A DNA stretch of 7,737 nucleotides from Coriobacteriales bacterium (GTDB lineage Bacteria > Actinomycetota > Coriobacteriia > Coriobacteriales > UBA8131). The notes under the pieces were generated by a model. The model had not been told where the DNA came from. It did no database searches and was given only the letters and a program-made list of their open reading frames with translations. Within the stretch, counting starts at the first letter, position 1, and every line of letters begins with the position of its first letter. The position numbers and the translations under genes were made by a program. Shown in pieces: positions 1 through 5,592 of the stretch. The stretch spans positions 1 to 7,737 of the forward strand of contig JAISFJ010000018.1 in assembly GCA_031263665.1 (NCBI GenBank), written 5' to 3'.

Positions 1-8
1 GTGTTATC

Positions 9-29
9 CAATCTTGAGTCATAAAAACA
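9..29 (+). repeat. Composite repeat, copy 1
   Basis: CAATCTTGAGT (9-19) recurs as a direct repeat at 3500-3510. The overlapping 13-mer AGTCATAAAAACA (17-29) recurs as its exact reverse complement at 3510-3522. In both places the two elements adjoin, so the second half of the element is inverted between the copies. The two copies bracket the EF-G-like and transporter genes. Confidence 0.6.
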
Positions 30-203
30 GCCCACTTCTCCCGTTCTCACGTTCTCGATGTCCTCATCCCATTCTGACAGAAAACACCCAGCATGTCGCG
101 CACGGAAGTTTACCTTTGAATGTCCGTAAAAGAAGAAGCACGCGGTAGTAAACCAAACAGAAACGCCACAAATACGCTTGCACGGGTATTGATGGCGAAG
201 TCT

Positions 204-232
204 GAACGAGCGAGCGGTTTTTTTGTTATAGT
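204..232 (+). promoter_or_regulatory. Weak candidate promoter for the EF-G-like gene
   Basis: A TATAGT hexamer at 227-232 resembles a sigma-70 -10 box (5 of 6 matches to TATAAT). The bases about 17-19 nt upstream (TGAACG around 203-208) match TTGACA poorly, so recognition would depend on the -10 box. Transcription would start near 239 and give a 5' leader of roughly 65 nt containing the hairpin at 272-289. This is inferred from hexamer similarity alone. Confidence 0.25.
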
Positions 233-271
233 GATACCCACGCGTTTTTGCGAAGTTTCCCAAAATGAGAG

Positions 272-289
272 GGCAGGCGGTGTCCTGCC
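272..289 (+). promoter_or_regulatory. GC-rich hairpin directly upstream of the EF-G-like ribosome binding site
   Basis: GGCAGG (272-277) and CCTGCC (284-289) form a perfect 6-bp GC-rich stem with a 6-nt loop. The stem ends two bases before the strong AAGGAGG Shine-Dalgarno at 292-298. In the leader mRNA it could influence ribosome access. Its position also argues that this stretch is untranslated leader and not coding sequence from the upstream in-frame ATG at 265. No T-run follows, so it is not an intrinsic terminator. The regulatory role is inferred. Confidence 0.4.
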
Positions 290-306
290 ATAAGGAGGCG
301 GTTGAA

Positions 307-2373
307 TTGGCAGCTCCGAGCACTGAACAGGTTCGTAACATTGTCCTTGTAGGACAGGATGGGGCAGGTAAGACTTCTTTTGCAGAGGCCATGCTCCATC
401 TTTCGGGTAAGACCACTCGTCTGGGCACGACCCATGACGGCAAATCCAACCTCGATTACGACCCCGAGGAGATTAAGCGGCAATTCACCATTTCAACAGC
501 CATCGCACCCATTCCCTATAAGGGATTCAAAATCAACGTGCTCGACACCTCGGGGGCTGACGACTTTTTAGGTGACAGCATCGCGGCCATGGAAGCGGTT
601 GAGATGGCGCTCTTTGTTGTCGATGCCGTTGCCGGCCCGCAAATCAACACGACCAAGCTCTGGCAGGAGGCCGAGCGCGAGCGTCTGTGCCGTGCTATTT
701 TTATCAACCATATCGACCGCGAACATGCCGACTACGACTCCGCCTTCGCAAATCTTGTCGCACAGTATGGCCAGCGCATTGGCGCGGTGACCATTCCCAT
801 CGGTGTGGACAAGGACTTCAAAGGGGTCATTGACGTCATCCGTATGAAGGCCCGCTATCACGAGGGCGACAAAGAAACCGTCACCGATATACCCGCCGAA
901 TACACCGATACCGCCGCCGCCGCGCGCGACAAACTCTGTGACCTTGTTGCCGAAGCCGACGATGACCTCATGATGAAATACCTCGATGGCGAAGAGCAAC
1001 TCACGCAAGAAGAACTCGAAAGTCTGCTCGGCAAGGCCATCGCCCAGGAGATATTTATCCCCGTCTTTGTCGGTTCCACCCTCGTTGAACAGGGCATTGA
1101 GGGCATCATGGACGACATCGTCACCTATTTTCCCGCGCCCGACGCGCACGGCCCCATCCCTACGCCCGACGGCGAAGAACTGCACATCGACGAGAGCGGC
1201 GAGGCGGCCTGTTTTGTGTTTAAGACCGTCTCGGATGCTTTTGTCGGACGGCTGAGCTTTGTAAAGGTTATCAGCGGCGTGCTCGAACCAGGCACCGAGC
1301 TCATCAACGCGAAAACAAAAAAGAAAGACCGCATTGCACACATCTACATCATGTGCGGCAAGGAAACCGAAGACGTGAAATCGGCGAAGGCTGGCGACAT
1401 CGTCGTACTGCCAAAACTCGAAGCACATACGGGCGATACCCTTTCCGTCTCCGGCAAGCTCGAAATTGCTCCGCTTCCCTTTCCTAAACCGCTGTATCCG
1501 GTGGCCATCGAGGCCGCGAACCAAAAAGACGAGGACAAGCTCGGCGATTTTTTGGCAAAGTATGCCGAAATCGACCCCTGCGTCACGCTGCACCGAGACG
1601 AGCAGACTCATCAGACGATACTTACCACCCTCGGCGAAGGCTCGGTTGACCTCATCTTGTCACGCATGAAAGAACGCAACAATGTTGAGGCGAAGCTGCT
1701 TGAGGTAAAGGTGCCCTATCGCGAGACCATCCGCAGAAAGGCGGAGGCGCAGGGCAGGCACAAGAAGCAAACGGGCGGTGCCGGACAGTTTGGGGATTGT
1801 TGGGTGCGTCTTGAGCCCAATCCGGGCGGCGGCTATGAGTTTGTTGACGCGGTTGTTGGCGGGCGCATCCCGCGCGGCCTCATCCCCGCGGTTGACAAAG
1901 GCCTGCGCGACGCGATGGTGGAAGGATTTTTAACCGATGACCCCTTTGTCGACGTAAAAGCCACTGTTTATGACGGTTCCTATCACTCGGTTGACTCAAA
2001 CGAGATGGCGTTTAAGCAGGCCGGACGCCTGGCCTTTCGCAATGCCTGCGAGAAAGCGGACCCCTATCTTCTCGAGCCCATGGCAAACCTCGAAGTCAGC
2101 GTGACTGAAGAGTACGCGGGAACCATCATGGGCGACTTTTCGACTCGCCGCGGACGCGTTGCCGGCATGGCGACCGATGAAAATGGCCGCACGGTCGTCA
2201 AGGCGCGCGTGCCCTACAAAGAAGTTGTCACCTACGCACGTGACCTGCGCTCCATGACGCGCGGCGTGGGCTCCTATTCGGTTGAGATTGAGGGATACGA
2301 GGAAGTTCCTGGAGATGTCTCCAAAAAACTCATCGCCGATTACCAGACACGACGCGAAGAGGGCAACAAGTAG
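307..2373 (+). CDS. Elongation factor G-like GTPase (EF-G paralog)
   Basis: A 688-residue protein with the full five-domain EF-G layout: GTPase domain (about 1-275), beta-barrel domain II (295-385), domain III (390-465), domain IV (468-590, with the GSYHSVDS loop) and domain V (from about 588). The P-loop is GQDGAGKT (16-23). The DYDPEEIKRQ stretch before switch I is typical, as I recall, of the EF-G-like/EF-G2 subfamily and not of housekeeping EF-G. Two GTPase motifs are altered. The G3 motif reads DTSGADDF (80-87), with Ala84 where EF-G has the catalytic His. The G4 motif reads NHID (134-137) in place of NKxD. I chose the TTG at 307 because AAGGAGG lies 8 nt upstream. The in-frame ATG at 265 has no ribosome binding site and would add 14 unconserved residues. 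It lies away from the rps/rpl genes, so it is probably not the main translocase. Its exact role is unknown, possibly a specialised or stress-related ribosome factor. Confidence 0.9.
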   Translation: MAAPSTEQVRNIVLVGQDGAGKTSFAEAMLHLSGKTTRLGTTHDGKSNLDYDPEEIKRQFTISTAIAPIPYKGFKINVLDTSGADDFLGDSIAAMEAVEMALFVVDAVAGPQINTTKLWQEAERERLCRAIFINHIDREHADYDSAFANLVAQYGQRIGAVTIPIGVDKDFKGVIDVIRMKARYHEGDKETVTDIPAEYTDTAAAARDKLCDLVAEADDDLMMKYLDGEEQLTQEELESLLGKAIAQEIFIPVFVGSTLVEQGIEGIMDDIVTYFPAPDAHGPIPTPDGEELHIDESGEAACFVFKTVSDAFVGRLSFVKVISGVLEPGTELINAKTKKKDRIAHIYIMCGKETEDVKSAKAGDIVVLPKLEAHTGDTLSVSGKLEIAPLPFPKPLYPVAIEAANQKDEDKLGDFLAKYAEIDPCVTLHRDEQTHQTILTTLGEGSVDLILSRMKERNNVEAKLLEVKVPYRETIRRKAEAQGRHKKQTGGAGQFGDCWVRLEPNPGGGYEFVDAVVGGRIPRGLIPAVDKGLRDAMVEGFLTDDPFVDVKATVYDGSYHSVDSNEMAFKQAGRLAFRNACEKADPYLLEPMANLEVSVTEEYAGTIMGDFSTRRGRVAGMATDENGRTVVKARVPYKEVVTYARDLRSMTRGVGSYSVEIEGYEEVPGDVSKKLIADYQTRREEGNK

Positions 2374-2420
2374 GCACAAGTAGGCACGAGCAGACAAGAA
2401 TAGATGAGAATAGATAAGAG
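2371..2420 (+). repeat. Degenerate 10-bp tandem repeat starting at the EF-G-like stop codon
   Basis: Five consecutive 10-bp units occur: TAGGCACAAG, TAGGCACGAG, CAGACAAGAA, TAGATGAGAA and TAGATAAGAG. The first TAG is the stop codon of the EF-G-like gene, and four of the five units begin with TAG. The last coding bases (AGGGCAACAAG, ending at 2370) resemble a further imperfect unit. Units 1-2 and 4-5 are closer to each other than to the middle one, which suggests successive slippage duplications. Confidence 0.7.
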
Positions 2421-2471
2421 CAAACCGTCATGCTTTTTCCGAGCGTCCCAGAAACCGGCAGGTAGATTGCC

Positions 2472-3356
2472 ATGTCCCTTACGTTGGATAAAGCTACCTT
2501 AAAAACCTTGTTGGTGTTTCAGAAAGCTGAAGCGACCGACAGTATTGTCTACGCACGCATGGCAAAAACCGAAAAACACGAGGCGCACCGCCGTACACTC
2601 GAACAGATAGCTCAAGAAGAGCGCGACCATTACGAGGTGTGGAAGCGCTATACCGGAGTTGACGTTGTCGCCAACAAGGTCAAAACAACCCTGCTCATCC
2701 TGTTCATGATTCTGCTCGGCTACACCTTCGTATTACGCATCATGGAACGTGGCGAAGACCGCACCGCCGAAGCATATGGCAAGCTCAGCACCGCCATTCC
2801 CGAAATAAAAACCATCATCGCCCATGAGCAGGCACACGAAGAAAAACTCGTCGAGATGCTGGACGAAGAACGCCTGCAATACGTGGGCGCCATCGTGCTC
2901 GGCTTAAACGATGCGCTTGTCGAGCTGACGGGAACCATCGCCGGCCTCACGTTTGCGCTGATGAACACCCGCGTGGTCGCGCTGGCGGCAATCATCACCG
3001 GCATCGCGGCAACGCTTTCGATGGGCGCCTCAAATTATCTCGCGGAAAAAGCCGATGACAATCCACATCCGCTCAAGGCGGCGCTCTACACGGGAGTTGC
3101 CTATCTCATAACGGTAGCCATACTGGTGTCCCCCTATCTGGTGTTAGATGAGCACCTCTACCTGCTCGCCTTTATCATCATGTTGGCTTCTTGCATTCTT
3201 ATCATCTTTGCATTTAACTTTTATCTTTCCGTTGCGCAGCGTCTGCCGTTTTGGAGTCGTTTTGGCCACATGGCGGCTATCAGCCTCGGTGTCGCGGCCA
3301 TCTCGTTTGTCATCGGCCTGGCCGCGAAAGCGCTTCTGGGAGTTGACGCTGCCTGA
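2472..3356 (+). CDS. Ferritin-like domain fused to VIT1/CCC1-family metal transporter
   Basis: A 294-residue inner-membrane protein in two parts. Residues 8-130 are a ferritin/rubrerythrin-like helical domain with candidate di-metal ligands: Glu20, ExxH at Glu50/His53, Glu92/Glu95, and a second ExxH at Glu119/His122. Its third helix (about 70-91) is unusually hydrophobic and could be read as a membrane span. Residues 138-294 are a VIT1/CCC1 transporter with the signature GLNDALVELTG (144-154) and about five membrane segments (roughly 138-160, 165-185, 207-226, 230-252, 268-290). The family moves Fe2+ or Mn2+ out of the cytoplasm, and the ferritin-like domain is thought to sense or hand over the metal, as in membrane-bound ferritin MbfA. 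The specific metal cannot be read from the sequence. The ATG has only a weak ribosome binding site (AGG at 2460-2462). It follows the EF-G-like gene by 98 bp on the same strand, so co-transcription is possible but not shown. Confidence 0.88.
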   Translation: MSLTLDKATLKTLLVFQKAEATDSIVYARMAKTEKHEAHRRTLEQIAQEERDHYEVWKRYTGVDVVANKVKTTLLILFMILLGYTFVLRIMERGEDRTAEAYGKLSTAIPEIKTIIAHEQAHEEKLVEMLDEERLQYVGAIVLGLNDALVELTGTIAGLTFALMNTRVVALAAIITGIAATLSMGASNYLAEKADDNPHPLKAALYTGVAYLITVAILVSPYLVLDEHLYLLAFIIMLASCILIIFAFNFYLSVAQRLPFWSRFGHMAAISLGVAAISFVIGLAAKALLGVDAA

Positions 3357-3358
3357 CC

Positions 3359-3387
3359 GCGGTTCAAAAGGCGTTTCGAATAACCGC
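3359..3387 (+). terminator. Weak hairpin after the transporter gene
   Basis: GCGGTT (3359-3364) pairs perfectly with AACCGC (3382-3387) across a 17-nt loop, starting three bases after the transporter stop codon. A short T-run (3396-3400) lies about 8 nt beyond the stem, not directly against it. It could be a poor intrinsic terminator or a 3'-end stabilising hairpin. Confidence 0.3.
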
Positions 3388-3499
3388 CCTTGCCATTTTT
3401 GCTGATGTCGCGACCCTCATCGTAAGCGAAAGAGTACATCGCATAACTCGTCTTACACTTCGGATTCTAAGGCAGCTCAGGAGAACAATTGTCTTTGGG

Positions 3500-3522
3500 C
3501 AATCTTGAGTGTTTTTATGACT
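3500..3522 (+). repeat. Composite repeat, copy 2
   Basis: CAATCTTGAGT (3500-3510) is identical to 9-19. TGTTTTTATGACT (3510-3522) is the exact reverse complement of 17-29. This copy overlaps a candidate promoter for the ModE-like gene: the TTGAGT at 3505-3510 is the possible -35 box. Confidence 0.6.
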
Positions 3523-3533
3523 ATTCTTAAATT
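3505..3533 (+). promoter_or_regulatory. Candidate promoter for the ModE-like regulator gene
   Basis: TTGAGT (3505-3510) and TAAATT (3528-3533) are separated by exactly 17 bp and each match 4 of 6 bases of the sigma-70 consensus. The surrounding DNA (about 3500-3560) is clearly AT-richer than its neighbours. The implied 5' leader is about 110 nt. The rest of the 295-bp gap between the transporter and regulator genes (3357-3651) holds no gene I can support. A TATAGA at 3576-3581 is an alternative -10 box but lacks a well-spaced -35. Confidence 0.35.
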
Positions 3534-3651
3534 AGCATTATTCTCGCACTTGCCTTATTGGGTAAAAAGAGGGACTATAGAAGAGGACTGTTGGCTGGCA
3601 CTTTAGCGGCCTTTTGGTAAAAGACTACGATTATTGATAAGGAAACCGAAC

Positions 3652-4002
3652 ATGAAGAGTATGAAACATCTCGGCCTACAACTCCGGCTTACCATTTACG
3701 CAGGTAAAAGCGTTGATGAGGGCACCTTTGGCAAGGGTATTGCCACGCTGTTACGTGGCGTTGCCGACTTAGGCTCTCTTAACGCCGCGGCCAAAAAGAT
3801 TCACATGGCGTACAGCAAGGCCTGGCGTATCCTCAAAGAGACCGAAGCCGGATTTGGCTTTACTCTCACCGACCGCGACGGTGCGCGTGGCTCAACACTC
3901 ACGTCTGAAGGCAAAAAGCTCCTTGCCGCCTATGAGAAGCTCGAAGTTCTGGGTGCCGATTATCTCGCCACGTATTTTAAGGAACTCGTGACAACAAAGT
4001 AG
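3652..4002 (+). CDS. Stand-alone ModE-type winged-helix (LysR-class HTH) transcriptional regulator
   Basis: A 116-residue cytoplasmic DNA-binding protein. Residues 40-65 (starting GSLNAAAKKI, then HMAYSKAWRI) match the helix-turn-helix of the N-terminal domain of ModE, the molybdate-responsive repressor. The wing and final helix follow (about 70-97, including LTSEGKKLLAAYEKLE). The molybdate-binding TOBE/molbindin domains of full ModE are absent and the protein ends just after the winged helix. Such short ModE-like proteins are common and often lie near molybdenum-cofactor or formate dehydrogenase genes. None is in this window, so the target and ligand are unknown. I chose the ATG at 3652 because AAGGA (3639-3643) sits 8 nt upstream. 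A TTG at 3634 would add six residues but put the ribosome binding site inside the coding region. The gene is monocistronic here and convergent with map. Confidence 0.82.
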   Translation: MKSMKHLGLQLRLTIYAGKSVDEGTFGKGIATLLRGVADLGSLNAAAKKIHMAYSKAWRILKETEAGFGFTLTDRDGARGSTLTSEGKKLLAAYEKLEVLGADYLATYFKELVTTK

Positions 4003-4046
4003 CTTTACCAGCTACCCATCTGAATAAAGGATACTTCTCGAAACCG

Positions 4047-4095
4047 CTTGCCCGTCACTCTAAGGAAGCGCAGCGATGTAGCGGTGACGGGCAGG
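4047..4095. repeat. Long GC-rich palindrome between convergent genes (terminator or dispersed repeat)
   Basis: GCCCGTCAC (4050-4058) pairs perfectly with GTGACGGGC (4084-4092). The stem extends outward through 4047-4049/4093-4095 with one T-G wobble, giving 12 pairs around a 25-nt loop. The loop can form a small inner stem (CGC 4069-4071 with GCG 4081-4083). A second small hairpin abuts it (CAGGA/TCCTG, 4092-4105). No T-run follows on either strand, so it is not a classical intrinsic terminator, although its position between the ModE-like gene and map suits a bidirectional 3'-end element. The loop bases AAGGAAGCGCAGCGA resemble the GAAGCG-rich cores of dispersed intergenic palindromes in many bacteria. 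Confidence 0.5.
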
Positions 4096-4119
4096 AGCAT
4101 TCCTGAAAATCGGCTTTGG

Positions 4120-4872
4120 CTACTCGGCGGTGAGTATGAGCGGGCCGTCTTCGGTTATGGCGACGGTCTTTTCAAAGTGTGCTGAGGGGGCGCCGTCGGC
4201 CGTATAGACGGTCCAGCGGTCATCAAAGGGGCCTCTGGTTTTATGGCTTCCGAGGTTAATCATGGGCTCGATGGCGAGCACCATACCTTTCTTGAGCCTA
4301 ATTCCGTGTCCCTTTCTGCCAAAGTTTGGGACGTTGGGGTCCTCGTGCATGTCGTGACCAATCCCATGCCCGACGTATTCGCGCACCACACCGAAACCTT
4401 CGCTTTCGGCGAGATGCTGCACCACGTAGCCGATGTCGCCGAGCCTGTTGCCCGTCCGAGCGGTGTCGACCCCTTTGAGCATACATTGCTCGGTAACCGC
4501 AAGCAAACGCGCGGTCTCAGGAGCAATTTCGCCCACCGCAAAAGTCGCGGCGTTGTCCCCCACCCAACCACCGATAATCGCGCCGGTATCGATGGAGATG
4601 ATGTCGCCCTCGCGCAAGATGACCTCCCGCGACGGGATGCCGTGGACTATCTGGTCGTTAACCGATGAGCAGATGCTGCCCTTAAAGCCCCCATAACCTA
4701 AAAAAGCGGGGACTCCTCCCTCCATACGGATGAGATTTTCGGCGAATCGGTCGAGTTCAAGCGTCGAGATGCCCGGCCGCACCAACTCCCCTGTTTTCCG
4801 CAGAGCCTTGGCGCTCACGCGTCCGGCTTCCTTCATGGCCTCAATCTCGGCAACAGATTTAAGATGTATCAC
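4120..4872 (-). CDS. map: Methionine aminopeptidase, type I
   Basis: A 250-residue cytoplasmic metallopeptidase that removes the N-terminal Met from nascent proteins whose second residue is small. All five expected metal ligands are present: Asp95 (ISIDTG), Asp106 (VGDNA), His169 (VGHGIGH), Glu202 (AIEPMI) and Glu234 (HFEKTV). The catalytic His77 (VHGIPS) and His176 (MHEDP) are also present. The length is normal for a type Ia enzyme and there is no N-terminal zinc or SH3-binding extension. The start is a GTG at 4870-4872 with only a weak upstream GGATAAG. The N-terminus MIHLKSVAEIEAM matches the family, so the GTG is preferred over the internal ATGs. It is the last gene of the ribosomal-protein/secY/adk operon, 49 bp after adk, and faces a convergent regulator gene. 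Confidence 0.97.
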   Translation of the reverse strand: MIHLKSVAEIEAMKEAGRVSAKALRKTGELVRPGISTLELDRFAENLIRMEGGVPAFLGYGGFKGSICSSVNDQIVHGIPSREVILREGDIISIDTGAIIGGWVGDNAATFAVGEIAPETARLLAVTEQCMLKGVDTARTGNRLGDIGYVVQHLAESEGFGVVREYVGHGIGHDMHEDPNVPNFGRKGHGIRLKKGMVLAIEPMINLGSHKTRGPFDDRWTVYTADGAPSAHFEKTVAITEDGPLILTAE

Positions 4873-4901
4873 GTCTTATCCATTGTTATAAGCCCCGAAC
4901 A

Positions 4902-4921
4902 TCTCATCGCCACTCATCGCC
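4902..4921 (-). repeat. 10-bp tandem duplication directly after the adk stop codon
   Basis: Read on the coding strand, the adk TAG (4924-4922) is followed at once by GGCGATGAGT and GGCGATGAGA, two 10-bp units differing in one base. It lies within the 49-bp adk-map spacer. The unit length and placement (immediately after a TAG stop) match those of the repeat behind the EF-G-like gene, though the unit sequence differs. Confidence 0.6.
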
Positions 4922-5557
4922 CTAACCCAGGCGCTGATTCAGTGTCGCTTTGATGGTGGCAAATATATTGTCGACGGGACGGTCACCGTCAATTTCGACG
5001 AGTAAATCGCTGCCTCGATAGTAGTCGATGAGCGGGGCGGTCGACTGCTCGTAGACCGCAAGGCGGTTTCGCACGGTCTGCGGTTGGTCATCGTCGCGCT
5101 GATACATTTCGCCTGAGCACTGCGGACAGCTTGCGTCGGCCTGCGAACCGATGTAGCCGCAACTCTGACAAAGCCTCCGTGACGTCAGCCGCTTGACGAT
5201 GACCTCAGGGTCAACCTGCACGGCTATGGCGGCATCGATGTCGCGTCCAAGCTCCGACAGTTCGCTGGCAAGCGCAACCGCCTGTGTCGTGGTGCGAGGA
5301 AAGCCGTCGAGTATAAAGCCCTTTTCCGTATCCTTTTCCTGCAGGCGTTCTTTCACCAGGCCGATGACGACGGAATCCGGCACAAGCTCCCCTTTATCCA
5401 TATAGGATTTTGCCTCAAGTCCAAGCGGGGTTGACGCTTTGACGGCCGCGCGCAAAATATCACCGGTCGAGATGTGCGCTATATCATATTCGGCGACGAG
5501 CTTTGCGGCCTGCGTTCCTTTGCCCGCACCTGGCGCACCCAACAAAACAATATTCAT
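4922..5557 (-). CDS. adk: Adenylate kinase with short four-cysteine LID
   Basis: A 211-residue cytoplasmic enzyme interconverting ATP + AMP and 2 ADP. The P-loop GAPGAGKGTQ is at 7-16, the AMP-binding TGDILR at 31-36 and the GFPRT motif at 85-89. The LID region carries four cysteines, C130-x2-C133 and C144-x2-C147, followed by YQRDDD (152-157), as expected for a zinc-bound LID. The segment between the cysteine pairs is only 10 residues and lacks the usual tyrosine/proline-rich YHxxxxPP stretch, so the LID is shorter than in textbook long-form enzymes (about 16 residues between pairs, from memory). The catalytic arginines appear intact. The ATG at 5555-5557 has a strong AGAAGGAGG ribosome binding site (5563-5571). 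It lies between secY and map, the usual order in Gram-positive spc operons. Confidence 0.97.
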   Translation of the reverse strand: MNIVLLGAPGAGKGTQAAKLVAEYDIAHISTGDILRAAVKASTPLGLEAKSYMDKGELVPDSVVIGLVKERLQEKDTEKGFILDGFPRTTTQAVALASELSELGRDIDAAIAVQVDPEVIVKRLTSRRLCQSCGYIGSQADASCPQCSGEMYQRDDDQPQTVRNRLAVYEQSTAPLIDYYRGSDLLVEIDGDRPVDNIFATIKATLNQRLG

Positions 5558-5592
5558 GCAATCCTCCTTCTAAACACAAATTATGCGGATGA

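Larger units (their letters stand above)
1..306. other. Gene-free leader region upstream of the EF-G-like gene
   Basis: No convincing coding region runs through this stretch. The only frame entering from the left edge that stays open for any length stops near position 149, and its translation looks like nothing known. The region is visibly more AT-rich and less codon-structured than the gene that follows. It contains one copy of a composite repeat (9-29), a small 8-bp tandem duplication (42-57), a T-run at 218-224 and a hairpin next to the ribosome binding site of the downstream gene. A 7-bp stem with one G-U pair (175-181 with 210-216, 28-nt loop) precedes the T-run. It could be a weak terminator for a gene beyond the left edge, but the long loop makes this doubtful. 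Confidence 0.6.

Noticed and set aside
42..57. 8-bp tandem duplication CGTTCTCA/CGTTCTCG
   Set aside because: Two copies of a short, simple unit in low-complexity leader DNA could easily arise by chance.
175..224. Possible intrinsic terminator (7-bp stem, then seven Ts)
   Set aside because: The stem includes a G-U pair and the loop is 28 nt. No upstream gene can be seen for it to end, so it is mentioned only within the leader description.
226..483. Small - strand frame overlapping the EF-G-like start
   Set aside because: No family resemblance and no ribosome binding site, and it covers conserved P-loop codons of the real gene.
568..1611. Long antisense open frame (347 codons) opposite the EF-G-like gene
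   Set aside because: It is a by-product of codon bias in the sense gene. The translation has no recognisable domain and no good ribosome binding site, while the sense strand encodes a clear EF-G fold.
3221..3439. Small frames on both strands across the end of the transporter gene and the following gap
   Set aside because: They overlap clearly coding sequence out of frame, look compositionally random and lack start signals.
3357..3651. Looked for a riboswitch (including a molybdenum-cofactor type), tRNA or small RNA ahead of the ModE-like gene
   Set aside because: I could not find a conserved core or cloverleaf. Only short, weak hairpins are present.
4243..4668. 141-codon + strand frame opposite map
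   Set aside because: It is a shadow of map, whose five metal ligands and two catalytic histidines are all in place on the other strand.
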